Shown here: positions 1 to 7,109 of the stretch, piece by piece | Position numbering within the stretch: the stretch's first letter is position 1 | How the letters are laid out: each line of letters opens with the position of its first letter | Assembly (NCBI GenBank): GCA_018056215.1 | Contig: JAGPGB010000043.1 | Location: 1 to 8,163, forward strand | Direction of reading: 5' to 3' | Length of the DNA: 8,163 bases | Origin: Bacteroidales bacterium | GTDB taxonomy: Bacteria; Bacteroidota; Bacteroidia; Bacteroidales; DTU049 | The notes under the pieces: model-generated | What the model was told of the DNA's origin: nothing | Seen by the model: the letters and a program-made list of their open reading frames with translations, nothing else | Database searches by the model: none | Position numbers and translations under genes: made by a program

Positions 1-1626
1 CAAAGTGCTAGAAGTATGTTGGATTTCATAGATCAACAAATAGCTGCTCTCGACCAAATTATGAATCAAGGAGATATACCAAATAGCTCATTAAATTTAC
101 CTCCAGATACTTTCACATCAGTATTATCAATAAAACAAGAAATAAAACAACTACAAACTGAAAAAGAACAACTAAATGATGAAGTATTAAATATAAAAAA
201 TGCACTATCAATTTTAGAAAATGATTCTTTCAATACATCAAAATTAATAGTTTATTTAGCACAGTCTAACTATTATTCTGTTTTATCAACATTTATTAAT
301 GAATATAGATTATTGATAGAACAATATGCTAATTTATCTACTGTTTATTCACAAAATACTACTGCTATGGAACAGATATTATGGAAAATACACTATAGCA
401 AAAATTCGTTAAAAGACGTTTTGCAGACTTTATTAGATAAATCAAAATATCAATTAACTATTGCTAATAAAAAACTTCAAGATTTACAACATTATCTAAA
501 TTCTTATAGTAATAATAGCTTCATTGCTAGTACTATGGATGCAACAAATATCTCTCAACCAAGTTCTAAATATTATGAACAATTTCTAGATAGAAGGTTG
601 GAATACACATTATATATTGCAGGTATTGTATCTGATATAGTAGTTTTAGAAGAACCCACACTGCTTTCAAGCCCTATATATCCTAATAAAACAAAAACAA
701 TAGTAATGGGTTTATTTATTTTTTTGGTGCTTGCAGTTATCACACTAATATGGAAATATATAAGCTACACAAATATTTTGTCAATAGAAGATATAGAGCC
801 ACATATAAAAGATAATCTTGTAATAACATTGCCGCTTTTCACAGGCGATCTATCAAATAATCTGTTAGTAATACATAAATACAAAAGATCTTTATTAGCT
901 GAATCATTTAGAAAGATAAAAAGTCATTTACTACTAAGAGATACTAACATCCCTAAAATTATTGTAGTGACTAGCACTATATCTGGAGAAGGCAAAACTT
1001 TCGTAGCTATCAACCTGGGTGGTATATTAGCTCTATCAAATAAAAAAGTATTAATCATAGATACTGATCTCAGAAGGCCAAAGATGAGTATAACCTTTAA
1101 TAATTTTAATGATTTGGGTTTATCAAATTATCTATTAGGAGAATGCAATATAGAGCAATGTATAAAAGGTACTGAAATAAATAATTTATTTTATTTCCCT
1201 GCTGGTTCTTTACCAGAATATCCAAATGAGCTACTAACTAGTCACAAAATGGATGAGCTACTCGAAAATCTCAAAAAATATTATGATATAATAATACTCG
1301 ATACCCCACCTATTGGCTTAATATCAGATACTACAAAATTTGTTTTATTAGCTGATACTACTGTTTACGTTTTTAGAAGTGAATACTCTAAAAAAGAATT
1401 TATCGTAAATTTAGAAAAATTGAAACAAGAATTAAATCCTAAAGAAATTATTATTGTCTTAAATGGATTTAATGATAAATTTATTAAACAATCTAAATAT
1501 GGTAAATATGGGTATGAATATAAATATGATATATATGGCTATTATACAGATAACGAAGAAAAACAATCTAATACTAAAAAATCAATGAAAAAATATTTTA
1601 ATTATTTTTATAAAAAAAATAAATGA
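1..1626 (+). CDS. Wzc-like tyrosine autokinase / polysaccharide chain-length regulator (5'-truncated by window edge)
   Basis: Inner-membrane BY-kinase that autophosphorylates on C-terminal tyrosines and controls polymerisation and export of capsule or exopolysaccharide. The frame is open to base 1, so the ATG at 16 is internal and the N-terminal Wzz half is missing. Counting from that Met: periplasmic coiled-coil-rich stretch (about 35-165); the P-rich segment before the membrane (SSPIYPNKTK, 218-227); a transmembrane helix (about 229-247); a cytoplasmic ATPase with Walker A SGEGKT (323-328), Walker A' VLIIDTDLRRP (345-355) and Walker B IIILDTPP (425-432). A tyrosine cluster follows (Y495, 498, 500, 502, 504, 507, 509, 510), with Y527, Y530 and Y532 at the end. 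The oligomerisation motif EX2RX2R reads ESFRKIK (296-302), Lys replacing the last Arg. Wzz and kinase in one chain is the arrangement known from Proteobacteria and Bacteroidota. One base separates it from rfbC, which implies co-transcription. Family assignment is firm; the polymer is unknown. Confidence 0.93.
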   Translation, partial: QSARSMLDFIDQQIAALDQIMNQGDIPNSSLNLPPDTFTSVLSIKQEIKQLQTEKEQLNDEVLNIKNALSILENDSFNTSKLIVYLAQSNYYSVLSTFINEYRLLIEQYANLSTVYSQNTTAMEQILWKIHYSKNSLKDVLQTLLDKSKYQLTIANKKLQDLQHYLNSYSNNSFIASTMDATNISQPSSKYYEQFLDRRLEYTLYIAGIVSDIVVLEEPTLLSSPIYPNKTKTIVMGLFIFLVLAVITLIWKYISYTNILSIEDIEPHIKDNLVITLPLFTGDLSNNLLVIHKYKRSLLAESFRKIKSHLLLRDTNIPKIIVVTSTISGEGKTFVAINLGGILALSNKKVLIIDTDLRRPKMSITFNNFNDLGLSNYLLGECNIEQCIKGTEINNLFYFPAGSLPEYPNELLTSHKMDELLENLKKYYDIIILDTPPIGLISDTTKFVLLADTTVYVFRSEYSKKEFIVNLEKLKQELNPKEIIIVLNGFNDKFIKQSKYGKYGYEYKYDIYGYYTDNEEKQSNTKKSMKKYFNYFYKKNK

Positions 1627-1627
1627 A

Positions 1628-2170
1628 ATGGAAATAAAAAAATTAGAAATTGATGGATTGGTAATATTCATACCAAATATTTTCGAGGATAATAGAGGAT
1701 ATTTTTTAGAGACTTATAGACTTTCGTACCTTAAGGAAGCAGGAATAATGCATAGTTTTGTTCAAGAAAACGAATCTTTATCATCTATGGGCGTCATCAG
1801 AGGATTGCATTTCCAAGTGCCCCCACATTCACAAGCTAAACTAGTAAGAGTTGTTAAAGGGAAAGTGCTAGACGTAGCAGTAGATTTAAGAAAAAATAGT
1901 TCCACTTTTGGTAAATATGCTTTAGTGGAGCTAGATGATATTACTAAAAAATCATTCTATATACCTGCAGGCTTTGCTCATGGCTTTATCTCACTAGCTG
2001 ATGAAACTATTCTGCAATATAAATGCTCTGATTATTATTGTAAAGAATGTGAAAGGACTATAGCATGGAACGACCCACATTTAGCTATACCATGGAATTA
2101 TGAAAATCCCATTTTGTCTGATAAAGATATGAATGCAATGTCATTCGCAGATTTTAACTCTCCTTTTTAA
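1628..2170 (+). CDS. rfbC: dTDP-4-dehydrorhamnose 3,5-epimerase (RmlC)
   Basis: Cytosolic cupin enzyme that epimerises C3 and C5 of dTDP-4-keto-6-deoxy-D-glucose, the third step of dTDP-L-rhamnose synthesis. The 180 residues match the usual length for the family. Visible family signatures: NRGYFLETYR (22-31), QENES followed by RGLHFQ (59-63) carrying the presumed catalytic base H61, PPHSQAKLVRVVKGKVLDVAVDLR (65-88), IPAGFAHGF (112-120, with H118), LQYKCSDYY (129-137) with the presumed catalytic Tyr131, and LSDKD (163-167), whose D167 would be the dyad partner of the His. ATG 1628 starts just after the TGA of the kinase (1624-1626), so translation is probably coupled. No Shine-Dalgarno sequence is visible. 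rfbA, rfbB and rfbD are not in the window and would have to lie upstream or elsewhere; a closely related epimerase making another dTDP-6-deoxy sugar cannot be excluded. Confidence 0.95.
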   Translation: MEIKKLEIDGLVIFIPNIFEDNRGYFLETYRLSYLKEAGIMHSFVQENESLSSMGVIRGLHFQVPPHSQAKLVRVVKGKVLDVAVDLRKNSSTFGKYALVELDDITKKSFYIPAGFAHGFISLADETILQYKCSDYYCKECERTIAWNDPHLAIPWNYENPILSDKDMNAMSFADFNSPF

Positions 2171-2192
2171 AATTATTTTTTAATAATAATTT
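2170..2192 (+). terminator. weak all-A/T hairpin just after rfbC
   Basis: An 8-bp inverted repeat (2170-2177 AAATTATT with 2185-2192 AATAATTT, loop of 7) starts at the last base of the rfbC stop codon. It contains no G or C and sits in almost pure A/T sequence, so a chance origin is likely. Its position is right for the end of the polysaccharide operon. The rest of 2193-2274 holds no gene. A one-mismatch relative of the Bacteroidota -7 box (TAATTTTC, 2249-2256) lies 18 bases before the next ATG. Confidence 0.2.
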
Positions 2193-2274
2193 AACACTAT
2201 ATTATTTAATAATGATGATTAGAATAATATTACATAAATCAACTACGTTAATTTTCATAATTTTACCATAATAA

Positions 2275-3285
2275 ATGAAGCAAGTAATAATAATAATTAA
2301 TATTTTACTTTTTAATGTGCTAATAGCACAAAAAAATACTATCATATATCCTCCACAGTTAGATAGTTTATTATATTATGAGAATATTATAAAAAATGGA
2401 TTAAATGATTTCGAGAAATTGCAATCAAATGAATATTTTAATAGATTAATGATAGAAATTTTAAGTTATCCTGATGCATATAAATTTAATTTTGATACTA
2501 TCAAGCTATTATCAGTGCTTAAAGGCGAAGATTTCCTCTTGATAACATGGGGAGTACCTCTAAACAATGGAAAAACTATACCTTATGGATTAACATTAAA
2601 AAAATTACCTCGAAATAATAACTACAAAGTATTAGAGCTGAAAAATGTAAAAGATTCATTGCAGGATCCAGAGCAAGCAATATTAAAAAATGGTGATTGG
2701 TATGGAGCCATATATTATCAAATAATACCTATAGAAGTGAATGACATTAAATACTACACACTCCTAGGGTGGGATGGAGAAAATGGATTATATCAATCAA
2801 AAGTAATAGATATATTAGGCTTTTCATATAATGGACAAACCATATTTGGTAAAAGAATGTTCAAAAATATTCCAGATAAAAAAAATCCTACAAGACTAAT
2901 TTTCAGATATAGCACCGACGCAGTAATGTCTCTCAGATATGATAGACAATCATATGAAGTAAACACTACAAAAACTAAACAAAAAAACAAACCTAAAAAT
3001 TCTAAAAATTATAGTAAAGCCCAAAAAGCGGATAAAAAGATTGTAAAAACAAAAAGATATTTTGATGAAATGATAGTTTATAATAGCATATCACCATTAA
3101 ATAAATTTGTAGTAGGACAATATCAATTTTATTATCCTAATGCTGAGGAGCTGGTAGGATTGCAATTAATAGATAATAAATGGGTATATAGGCCTAACAT
3201 AGATGCTCGTAATGCTCCTGATGATCAGGATAACTATGATCCAACAAAGAAAAAAACAACTAATAAAGTGCCACAATATCATTAA
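2275..3285 (+). CDS. secreted protein of unknown function, probable Bacteroidota-specific family, with Lys-rich insert
   Basis: I do not recognise a named domain. The 336-residue product starts with a likely Sec signal peptide: K2, a hydrophobic core (4-17) and probable cleavage after LIA (16-18). There is no lipobox Cys and no later membrane helix, so a periplasmic or exported protein is expected. The body alternates aromatic and charged residues: WYGAIYYQIIP (142-152), YYTLLGWDGENG (160-171), KVIDILGFSYNGQTIFGK (176-193), RLIFRYSTDAVMSLRYD (207-223), FDEMIVYNSISPLNKFVVGQYQFYYPNAEELVG (263-295), then W303 and a polar tail ending KKKTTNKVPQYH. From memory these blocks resemble an uncharacterised protein common in Flavobacteriia and Cytophagia; that is recollection, not a search. 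Residues 233-261 are low-complexity with 12 Lys in 29. Oriented like the polysaccharide operon but 104 bases away, so probably its own unit. No consensus promoter; ATG 2275 is the only start giving the signal peptide. Confidence 0.8.
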   Translation: MKQVIIIINILLFNVLIAQKNTIIYPPQLDSLLYYENIIKNGLNDFEKLQSNEYFNRLMIEILSYPDAYKFNFDTIKLLSVLKGEDFLLITWGVPLNNGKTIPYGLTLKKLPRNNNYKVLELKNVKDSLQDPEQAILKNGDWYGAIYYQIIPIEVNDIKYYTLLGWDGENGLYQSKVIDILGFSYNGQTIFGKRMFKNIPDKKNPTRLIFRYSTDAVMSLRYDRQSYEVNTTKTKQKNKPKNSKNYSKAQKADKKIVKTKRYFDEMIVYNSISPLNKFVVGQYQFYYPNAEELVGLQLIDNKWVYRPNIDARNAPDDQDNYDPTKKKTTNKVPQYH

Positions 3286-3297
3286 TGAAATGATATT
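3275..3297. terminator. perfect 9-bp hairpin shared by the 3' ends of two convergent genes
   Basis: AATATCATT (3275-3283) and AATGATATT (3289-3297) are exact reverse complements separated by a 5-base loop. The hairpin covers the stop codon of the upstream secreted-protein gene (TAA 3283-3285) and the first base of the rnr stop codon on the other strand (3297-3299). A symmetrical stem can form in either transcript, so it could act as a bidirectional terminator or 3' stabiliser. Against an intrinsic terminator, only one pair is G:C and no U tract follows on either side. Confidence 0.4.
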
Positions 3298-5501
3298 TAG
3301 CACAAAGTCATGCTAATTTGTTTTTTAGCAACATCGACAGATTTTATTTTTACCCTCACTCTATCACCGAGTCTATATCTAGTACCAGTGCGACGACCTA
3401 CAAGCATGTAATTATTCTCATCTAAATAATAATAGTCGTCTTTCATATCTACCATATGTACTAATCCTTCACATATTTTGCCATCTAATTCTACAAACAG
3501 TCCCCACTTGCTTACTCCAGTAATAGCACCAGTAAACACTTTGCCAACTTTATCTAGCATAAACTCAGTTTGTTTATATTTGATAGAATCCCACTCAGCA
3601 TTCTGAGCTTTCTGCTCCATATCACTAGAATGTTTACATTTTTCTTCTAAATCACTAATTTTTTCATATCGTATTTTGCTATCATTTGATAGATATGATT
3701 TCAATAATCTATGCACCATCATATCAGGATAACGACGAATAGGAGAAGTGAAATGAGTATAATATTTAAAAGCCAAACCATAATGACCAATATTGTGAGT
3801 TGTATATATAGCACGAGCCATAGTACGTATAGCAATTTGATTTATCATATTTTCTTCTGGTTTATCTGCTATATCCTCGAATAGCTTATTCATAGATTTA
3901 GCCATAGCTATGTCACTGTCTAAATTTAGTTTATAACCAAGTTTTCTTAAAAAAACTGCTAATGTAGCGATCTTTTCAGGAGAAGGTTTATCATGCACAC
4001 GATAGACAAAAGGAAGCTCTCTATTAGATTTTTGCTTTAGTATCATCCCTACATATTCAGCTACTGTTTTATTAGCTAAAAGCATAAACTCTTCTATCAA
4101 CTGATTGGCCTCTCTCTGCTCTTTAGTAACAATCTCTACAGGTTTTTTTTGTTCATTTAGAATGAAACTAATCTCTTCAGAATGAAAATTAATAGCACCA
4201 TTTCTAAAACGTTCTGCACGCAAAATCTGAGCTAATCCATTTAGTATATGCATGGGATTACCATCCAAATCTTCATTTTTATTTTCAATTATTTGCTGCA
4301 CCTCATCATAATTATATCTATAGTCCGAACGAATAACAGTTTCATAAAAATCACTTTTTATTACTTTAGCTTTACTATTCATAATAAATATAACAGAAAA
4401 AGCCAATCTATCTACATTAGGTTTAAGTGAGCAAATGTCGGCAGATAACCTCTCTGGTAACATATGCAAAGTTCTATCAACGAGATAAACAGAAGTAGCT
4501 CGCTGATATGCTTCTATATCAATTTTGCTTAATGGTTTGACATAATGAGTAACATCAGCTATATGGACACCAATTTCATAATTGCCATCATCTAATATTC
4601 TAAAAGAAATAGCGTCATCGAAATCTTTGGCTTCTGCTGGGTCAATAGTAAAAGTGAGTACTTCACGAAAATCCTTTCTATTGCGAATAACTTCTGGATC
4701 AATAGCTTCGGAAATATGAGTAGACTCTTCGATAACATCTGCAGGGAAATCTAAATGAAATCCATTATTGACAAGGATAGAGAGCATCTCTACTTCATTT
4801 TCGCCAGGTTGTCCTAATACACGCACTATTTTGCCTACAGGTGCTTTGATGCCTTGTTCCCACTCTACTATTTCTACTACCACTTTATCTCCATTATTAG
4901 CACCATTTCTCAAATCTTTAGGTATTACAAACTCTACAGGCATCTTTGAGTCATCAGGAATCACATAACTAGCATAAGCTCCTTGCTCAAATACACCAAC
5001 AAATTGAGTTCTATTGCGTTCTATAACGTCTACTACTATACCTTCTGGTTTTCTATTTTTTCGCTTTGGTAATAATATAATTTTGACTTTATCACCGGGA
5101 AGAGCATTACCAGTATTAATAGGTGAGATAAAAATATCTTCACTTAGCTCAGGACTAATGAAATAAGCTTTTCCAGTACTTTTGAAATCTATTTTACCAA
5201 TCAGTTCACTAGTAGGGGCTTCTTTCTGAATCACTTGTGATGATATTTGATATTTACCTCTACCTACACGCTTTAGAGCACCTAATTTGTATAATTTTTC
5301 TAATGCATCAGCAATTTTTTCCCTATCTTTAGAATTATCATAACCTAGCTGTGCTGATATTTGTTTATAATTAAAACTTTCGTCCTCAGCTTGCTTAAAA
5401 ATTGCTAAAATATTTGCTAATAAAGGTTCCTTTTCGATCTTTTTTAGATTATCTTTGAAATTCTTTACTTTATTCTTTTGTGGTTGTTTGTTAGTCGACA
5501 T
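3297..5501 (-). CDS. rnr: ribonuclease R (RNB-family 3'-5' exoribonuclease)
   Basis: Processive hydrolytic 3'-5' exoribonuclease that degrades structured RNA and takes part in rRNA and mRNA quality control. Numbered from ATG 5501 (734 residues): basic N-terminus, RNase R winged-helix region (about 25-88), two cold-shock domains (about 97-155 and 165-230), the RNB catalytic domain (about 275-600) and a C-terminal S1 domain (about 650-732). The metal-binding signature DPAEAKDFDDAIS supplies D287, D293, D295 and D296; HFTSPIRRYPDMMVHRLL (583-600) is the second RNB hallmark, with R589 and R590. The chain stops right after S1 and lacks the long Lys-rich tail of the 813-residue E. coli enzyme. A frame extension to a TTG at 5534 adds 11 residues, but that codon lies inside a probable -7 promoter box, so ATG 5501 is preferred. 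The HTH region and S1 domain favour RNase R over RNase II. Convergent with the gene to its left. Confidence 0.95.
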   Translation of the reverse strand: MSTNKQPQKNKVKNFKDNLKKIEKEPLLANILAIFKQAEDESFNYKQISAQLGYDNSKDREKIADALEKLYKLGALKRVGRGKYQISSQVIQKEAPTSELIGKIDFKSTGKAYFISPELSEDIFISPINTGNALPGDKVKIILLPKRKNRKPEGIVVDVIERNRTQFVGVFEQGAYASYVIPDDSKMPVEFVIPKDLRNGANNGDKVVVEIVEWEQGIKAPVGKIVRVLGQPGENEVEMLSILVNNGFHLDFPADVIEESTHISEAIDPEVIRNRKDFREVLTFTIDPAEAKDFDDAISFRILDDGNYEIGVHIADVTHYVKPLSKIDIEAYQRATSVYLVDRTLHMLPERLSADICSLKPNVDRLAFSVIFIMNSKAKVIKSDFYETVIRSDYRYNYDEVQQIIENKNEDLDGNPMHILNGLAQILRAERFRNGAINFHSEEISFILNEQKKPVEIVTKEQREANQLIEEFMLLANKTVAEYVGMILKQKSNRELPFVYRVHDKPSPEKIATLAVFLRKLGYKLNLDSDIAMAKSMNKLFEDIADKPEENMINQIAIRTMARAIYTTHNIGHYGLAFKYYTHFTSPIRRYPDMMVHRLLKSYLSNDSKIRYEKISDLEEKCKHSSDMEQKAQNAEWDSIKYKQTEFMLDKVGKVFTGAITGVSKWGLFVELDGKICEGLVHMVDMKDDYYYLDENNYMLVGRRTGTRYRLGDRVRVKIKSVDVAKKQISMTLC

Positions 5502-5531
5502 AATTTCTAATAAAAAGTTTTTAAATATTTG

Positions 5532-5539
5532 CAAAATTA
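5532..5539 (-). promoter_or_regulatory. Bacteroidota-type -7 box upstream of rnr
   Basis: On the minus strand 5539-5532 reads TAATTTTG, an exact fit to the TAnnTTTG -7 element of Bacteroidota housekeeping promoters. Transcription would start near 5525, leaving a leader of about two dozen bases before ATG 5501. A minus-strand TTG at 5555-5553 is only 13 bases upstream, shorter than the usual 17-23, so the -33 element is poor. The box overlaps the alternative TTG start of rnr. Confidence 0.45.
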
Positions 5540-5674
5540 ATTTATTTTATTTCAATAGAATATTATTTATATGTTAAATAAATATTAATATGACAACAAA
5601 AAAGCCGACTTTAATTGAAATCATAATTTTCTAACTTGCTAAAAGTCAATTTTTATAAATAAAAAATGATATTT

Positions 5675-5706
5675 AAAAAATTTTGTTTATAAACAATTTT
5701 TTTTTT
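5675..5706. promoter_or_regulatory. palindrome with flanking A and T tracts upstream of umuC
   Basis: TTGTTTATAAACAA (5683-5696) is a perfect 14-bp palindrome. Outside a TT/TT mismatch on each side the symmetry continues as an A6 tract (5675-5680) opposite a T10 run (5697-5706). It lies about 45 bases before the umuC start, in the divergent space with rnr. A one-mismatch -7-like sequence AAATTTTG (5678-5685) overlaps its left half, so a repressor bound here could block umuC. It could also fold as a short stem followed by U residues and act as an attenuator. A/T-rich sequence produces such dyads by chance, so function is inferred. Confidence 0.35.
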
Positions 5707-5740
5707 AATTTAGCTAAAATGATCTAAGTAAAATAATGAA

Positions 5741-7000
5741 ATGTATGCTTTAGTAGATTGCAATAATTTCTATGTATCTTGTGAGAGGGTTTTTGATCCA
5801 TCATTAAATGGCAAGCCAGTAGTAGTTTTATCAAACAACGATGGATGTGTAATATCTCGTAGTAACGAAGCCAAAGCCATTGGAATACCGATGGGCAAAC
5901 CTGCTTTTGAGCTAAAAGAACTTATAGAAAAGTATAACATTAAAGTTTTTTCAACGAATTTTCCACTATATGGTGATATGAGCTCGAGAGTGATGAATAT
6001 ACTTGCAGAATTTTCGCCAGAAATTGAAATATATAGCATAGATGAAGCTTTTCTAAATCTCAAAGGATACAAATACATTGAATTGCAAGAGTATGCTAAA
6101 AAAATTAAAGATACAGTGTATCTATGCACGGGTATACCTGTGAGTATAGGTATAGGAGCCACTAAAACATTAGCAAAAGCTGCTGAATTTTTTGCAAAAA
6201 AAGATCCTAATTGCAAGGGTATATGCATAATAACTGATGAAAACAGAAAAGAATATCTCTCTAGGCTACCAATAGATGAGGTATGGGGTATCGGACGACA
6301 ACATTATAAAATGCTAAATAAATATGGAGTAAAGACAGCTCTAGACTTTGTAAATTTACGTCCTCAATGGGTTAGAAATCAGATGACTGTAGTAGGCTCT
6401 AAAACTCAAGAAGAGCTTATGGGCATAGAATGTTTCGATATAGAAACTTCTCCACCATCTAAAAAGAATATCTGCGTATCTAGATCTTTTGGCAATATGA
6501 TAAACGATTATTCATTATTAGCTGAGGCTGTATCTAACTTCGCAGCCAGCTGTGCTGAAAAACTTAGACATCAACATTCTTGTGCTTCTACCATCATGGT
6601 TTTTGTAATAACTAATAGATTTAGACAAGACCTACCTCAATATGCTAAAAATGCAATTATAAATATGCCAGTAGCCACTAATAGTACCTTTGAAATTATT
6701 AAGTACGCTTTACTAATTTTACGTAATATTTATAAAGATGGTTATCAATATAAAAAAGCTGGAGTGATAATAAGCAATATAGTACCAGATAATGCAGTAC
6801 AAACTGCTCTTTTCGATGAGATAGACCGTGATAAACAAAACAAAATAATGCTAGCAATGGATAATATTAATAAAAAATACGGACGAAATACTTTAAAAGT
6901 AGCTGCTATGGGAAAACGTAGAGAATGGAAACTGAGACAAGAGAAATTATCGCGTGCCTATACTACTAAATGGCAGGATATTATTAATGTAAAAGTATAA
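5741..7000 (+). CDS. umuC: UmuC, Y-family translesion DNA polymerase (Pol V catalytic subunit)
   Basis: Error-prone polymerase that copies past DNA lesions; in E. coli it works with two UmuD' subunits and RecA. At 419 residues it is close to full length (E. coli UmuC has 422). The palm and fingers begin MYALVDCNNFYVSCERVF, with metal ligand D6 and steric-gate Tyr11, then GKPVVVLSNNDGCVISRS (24-41). The second catalytic pair is D101-E102 in YSIDEAFL. PVSIGIGATKTLAKAA (133-148) and VWGIG (181-185) are Y-family thumb and helix-hairpin signatures, followed by the little-finger region. QTALF (354-358) fits the QxxLF sliding-clamp motif, and the C-terminus (about 370-418, ending YTTKWQDIINVKV) matches the UmuC-specific DUF4113 region. 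ATG 5741 places the first strand of the palm correctly. No umuD precedes it, although the two usually form an operon. Stands alone on the + strand between rnr and a prenyl synthase. Expected to be damage-inducible, but no recognised SOS box is visible. Confidence 0.95.
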   Translation: MYALVDCNNFYVSCERVFDPSLNGKPVVVLSNNDGCVISRSNEAKAIGIPMGKPAFELKELIEKYNIKVFSTNFPLYGDMSSRVMNILAEFSPEIEIYSIDEAFLNLKGYKYIELQEYAKKIKDTVYLCTGIPVSIGIGATKTLAKAAEFFAKKDPNCKGICIITDENRKEYLSRLPIDEVWGIGRQHYKMLNKYGVKTALDFVNLRPQWVRNQMTVVGSKTQEELMGIECFDIETSPPSKKNICVSRSFGNMINDYSLLAEAVSNFAASCAEKLRHQHSCASTIMVFVITNRFRQDLPQYAKNAIINMPVATNSTFEIIKYALLILRNIYKDGYQYKKAGVIISNIVPDNAVQTALFDEIDRDKQNKIMLAMDNINKKYGRNTLKVAAMGKRREWKLRQEKLSRAYTTKWQDIINVKV

Positions 7001-7033
7001 ACAATAATTTATTAGTCATTTAAATAATAACTA

Positions 7034-7064
7034 AATTATTACCATGAATTTACGAGTAATAATT
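7034..7064. terminator. inverted repeat between convergent umuC and prenyl synthase genes
   Basis: AATTATTAC (7034-7042) and GTAATAATT (7056-7064) are exact reverse complements with a 13-base loop. It is the clearest dyad in the 109 bases separating the two convergent stop codons and could end transcription from both sides. The stem has a single G:C pair at the loop end and no clean U tract, so termination is only a possibility. The rest of 7001-7109 is A/T-rich and shows no gene. Confidence 0.25.
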
Positions 7065-7109
7065 ATGTATTTAATAAAATTTTCATTTAAATGCCTAAAT
7101 CAAAATAAT

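Noticed and set aside
16..18. ATG as the true start of the BY-kinase
   Set aside because: The reading frame continues to base 1 without a stop, and the sequence right after is already mid-Wzz domain, so the start lies outside the window.
2249..2256. TAATTTTC as promoter of the secreted-protein gene
   Set aside because: It lacks the final G of TAnnTTTG and has no TTG at the -33 distance; mentioned only as a weak candidate.
2793..2990. Minus-strand frame of 65 codons inside the secreted-protein gene
   Set aside because: It overlaps a better-supported gene with a signal peptide, and its product has no recognisable features.
4248..4968. Two plus-strand frames (4248-4430 and 4768-4968) antisense to rnr
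   Set aside because: Both lie opposite conserved RNase R sequence and encode low-complexity Ile/Tyr- or Ser/Thr-rich peptides, as expected from antisense of A/T-rich coding DNA.
5607..5647. Inverted repeat GACTTT / AAAGTC downstream of an A-rich GCCGAC segment
   Set aside because: Six base pairs across 29 bases is within chance, and the GCC part has no partner, so it is not a credible terminator or operator.
5770..6228. Minus-strand frame of 152 codons opposite umuC
   Set aside because: It covers the most conserved part of the polymerase, and its sequence follows the antisense of the UmuC codons.
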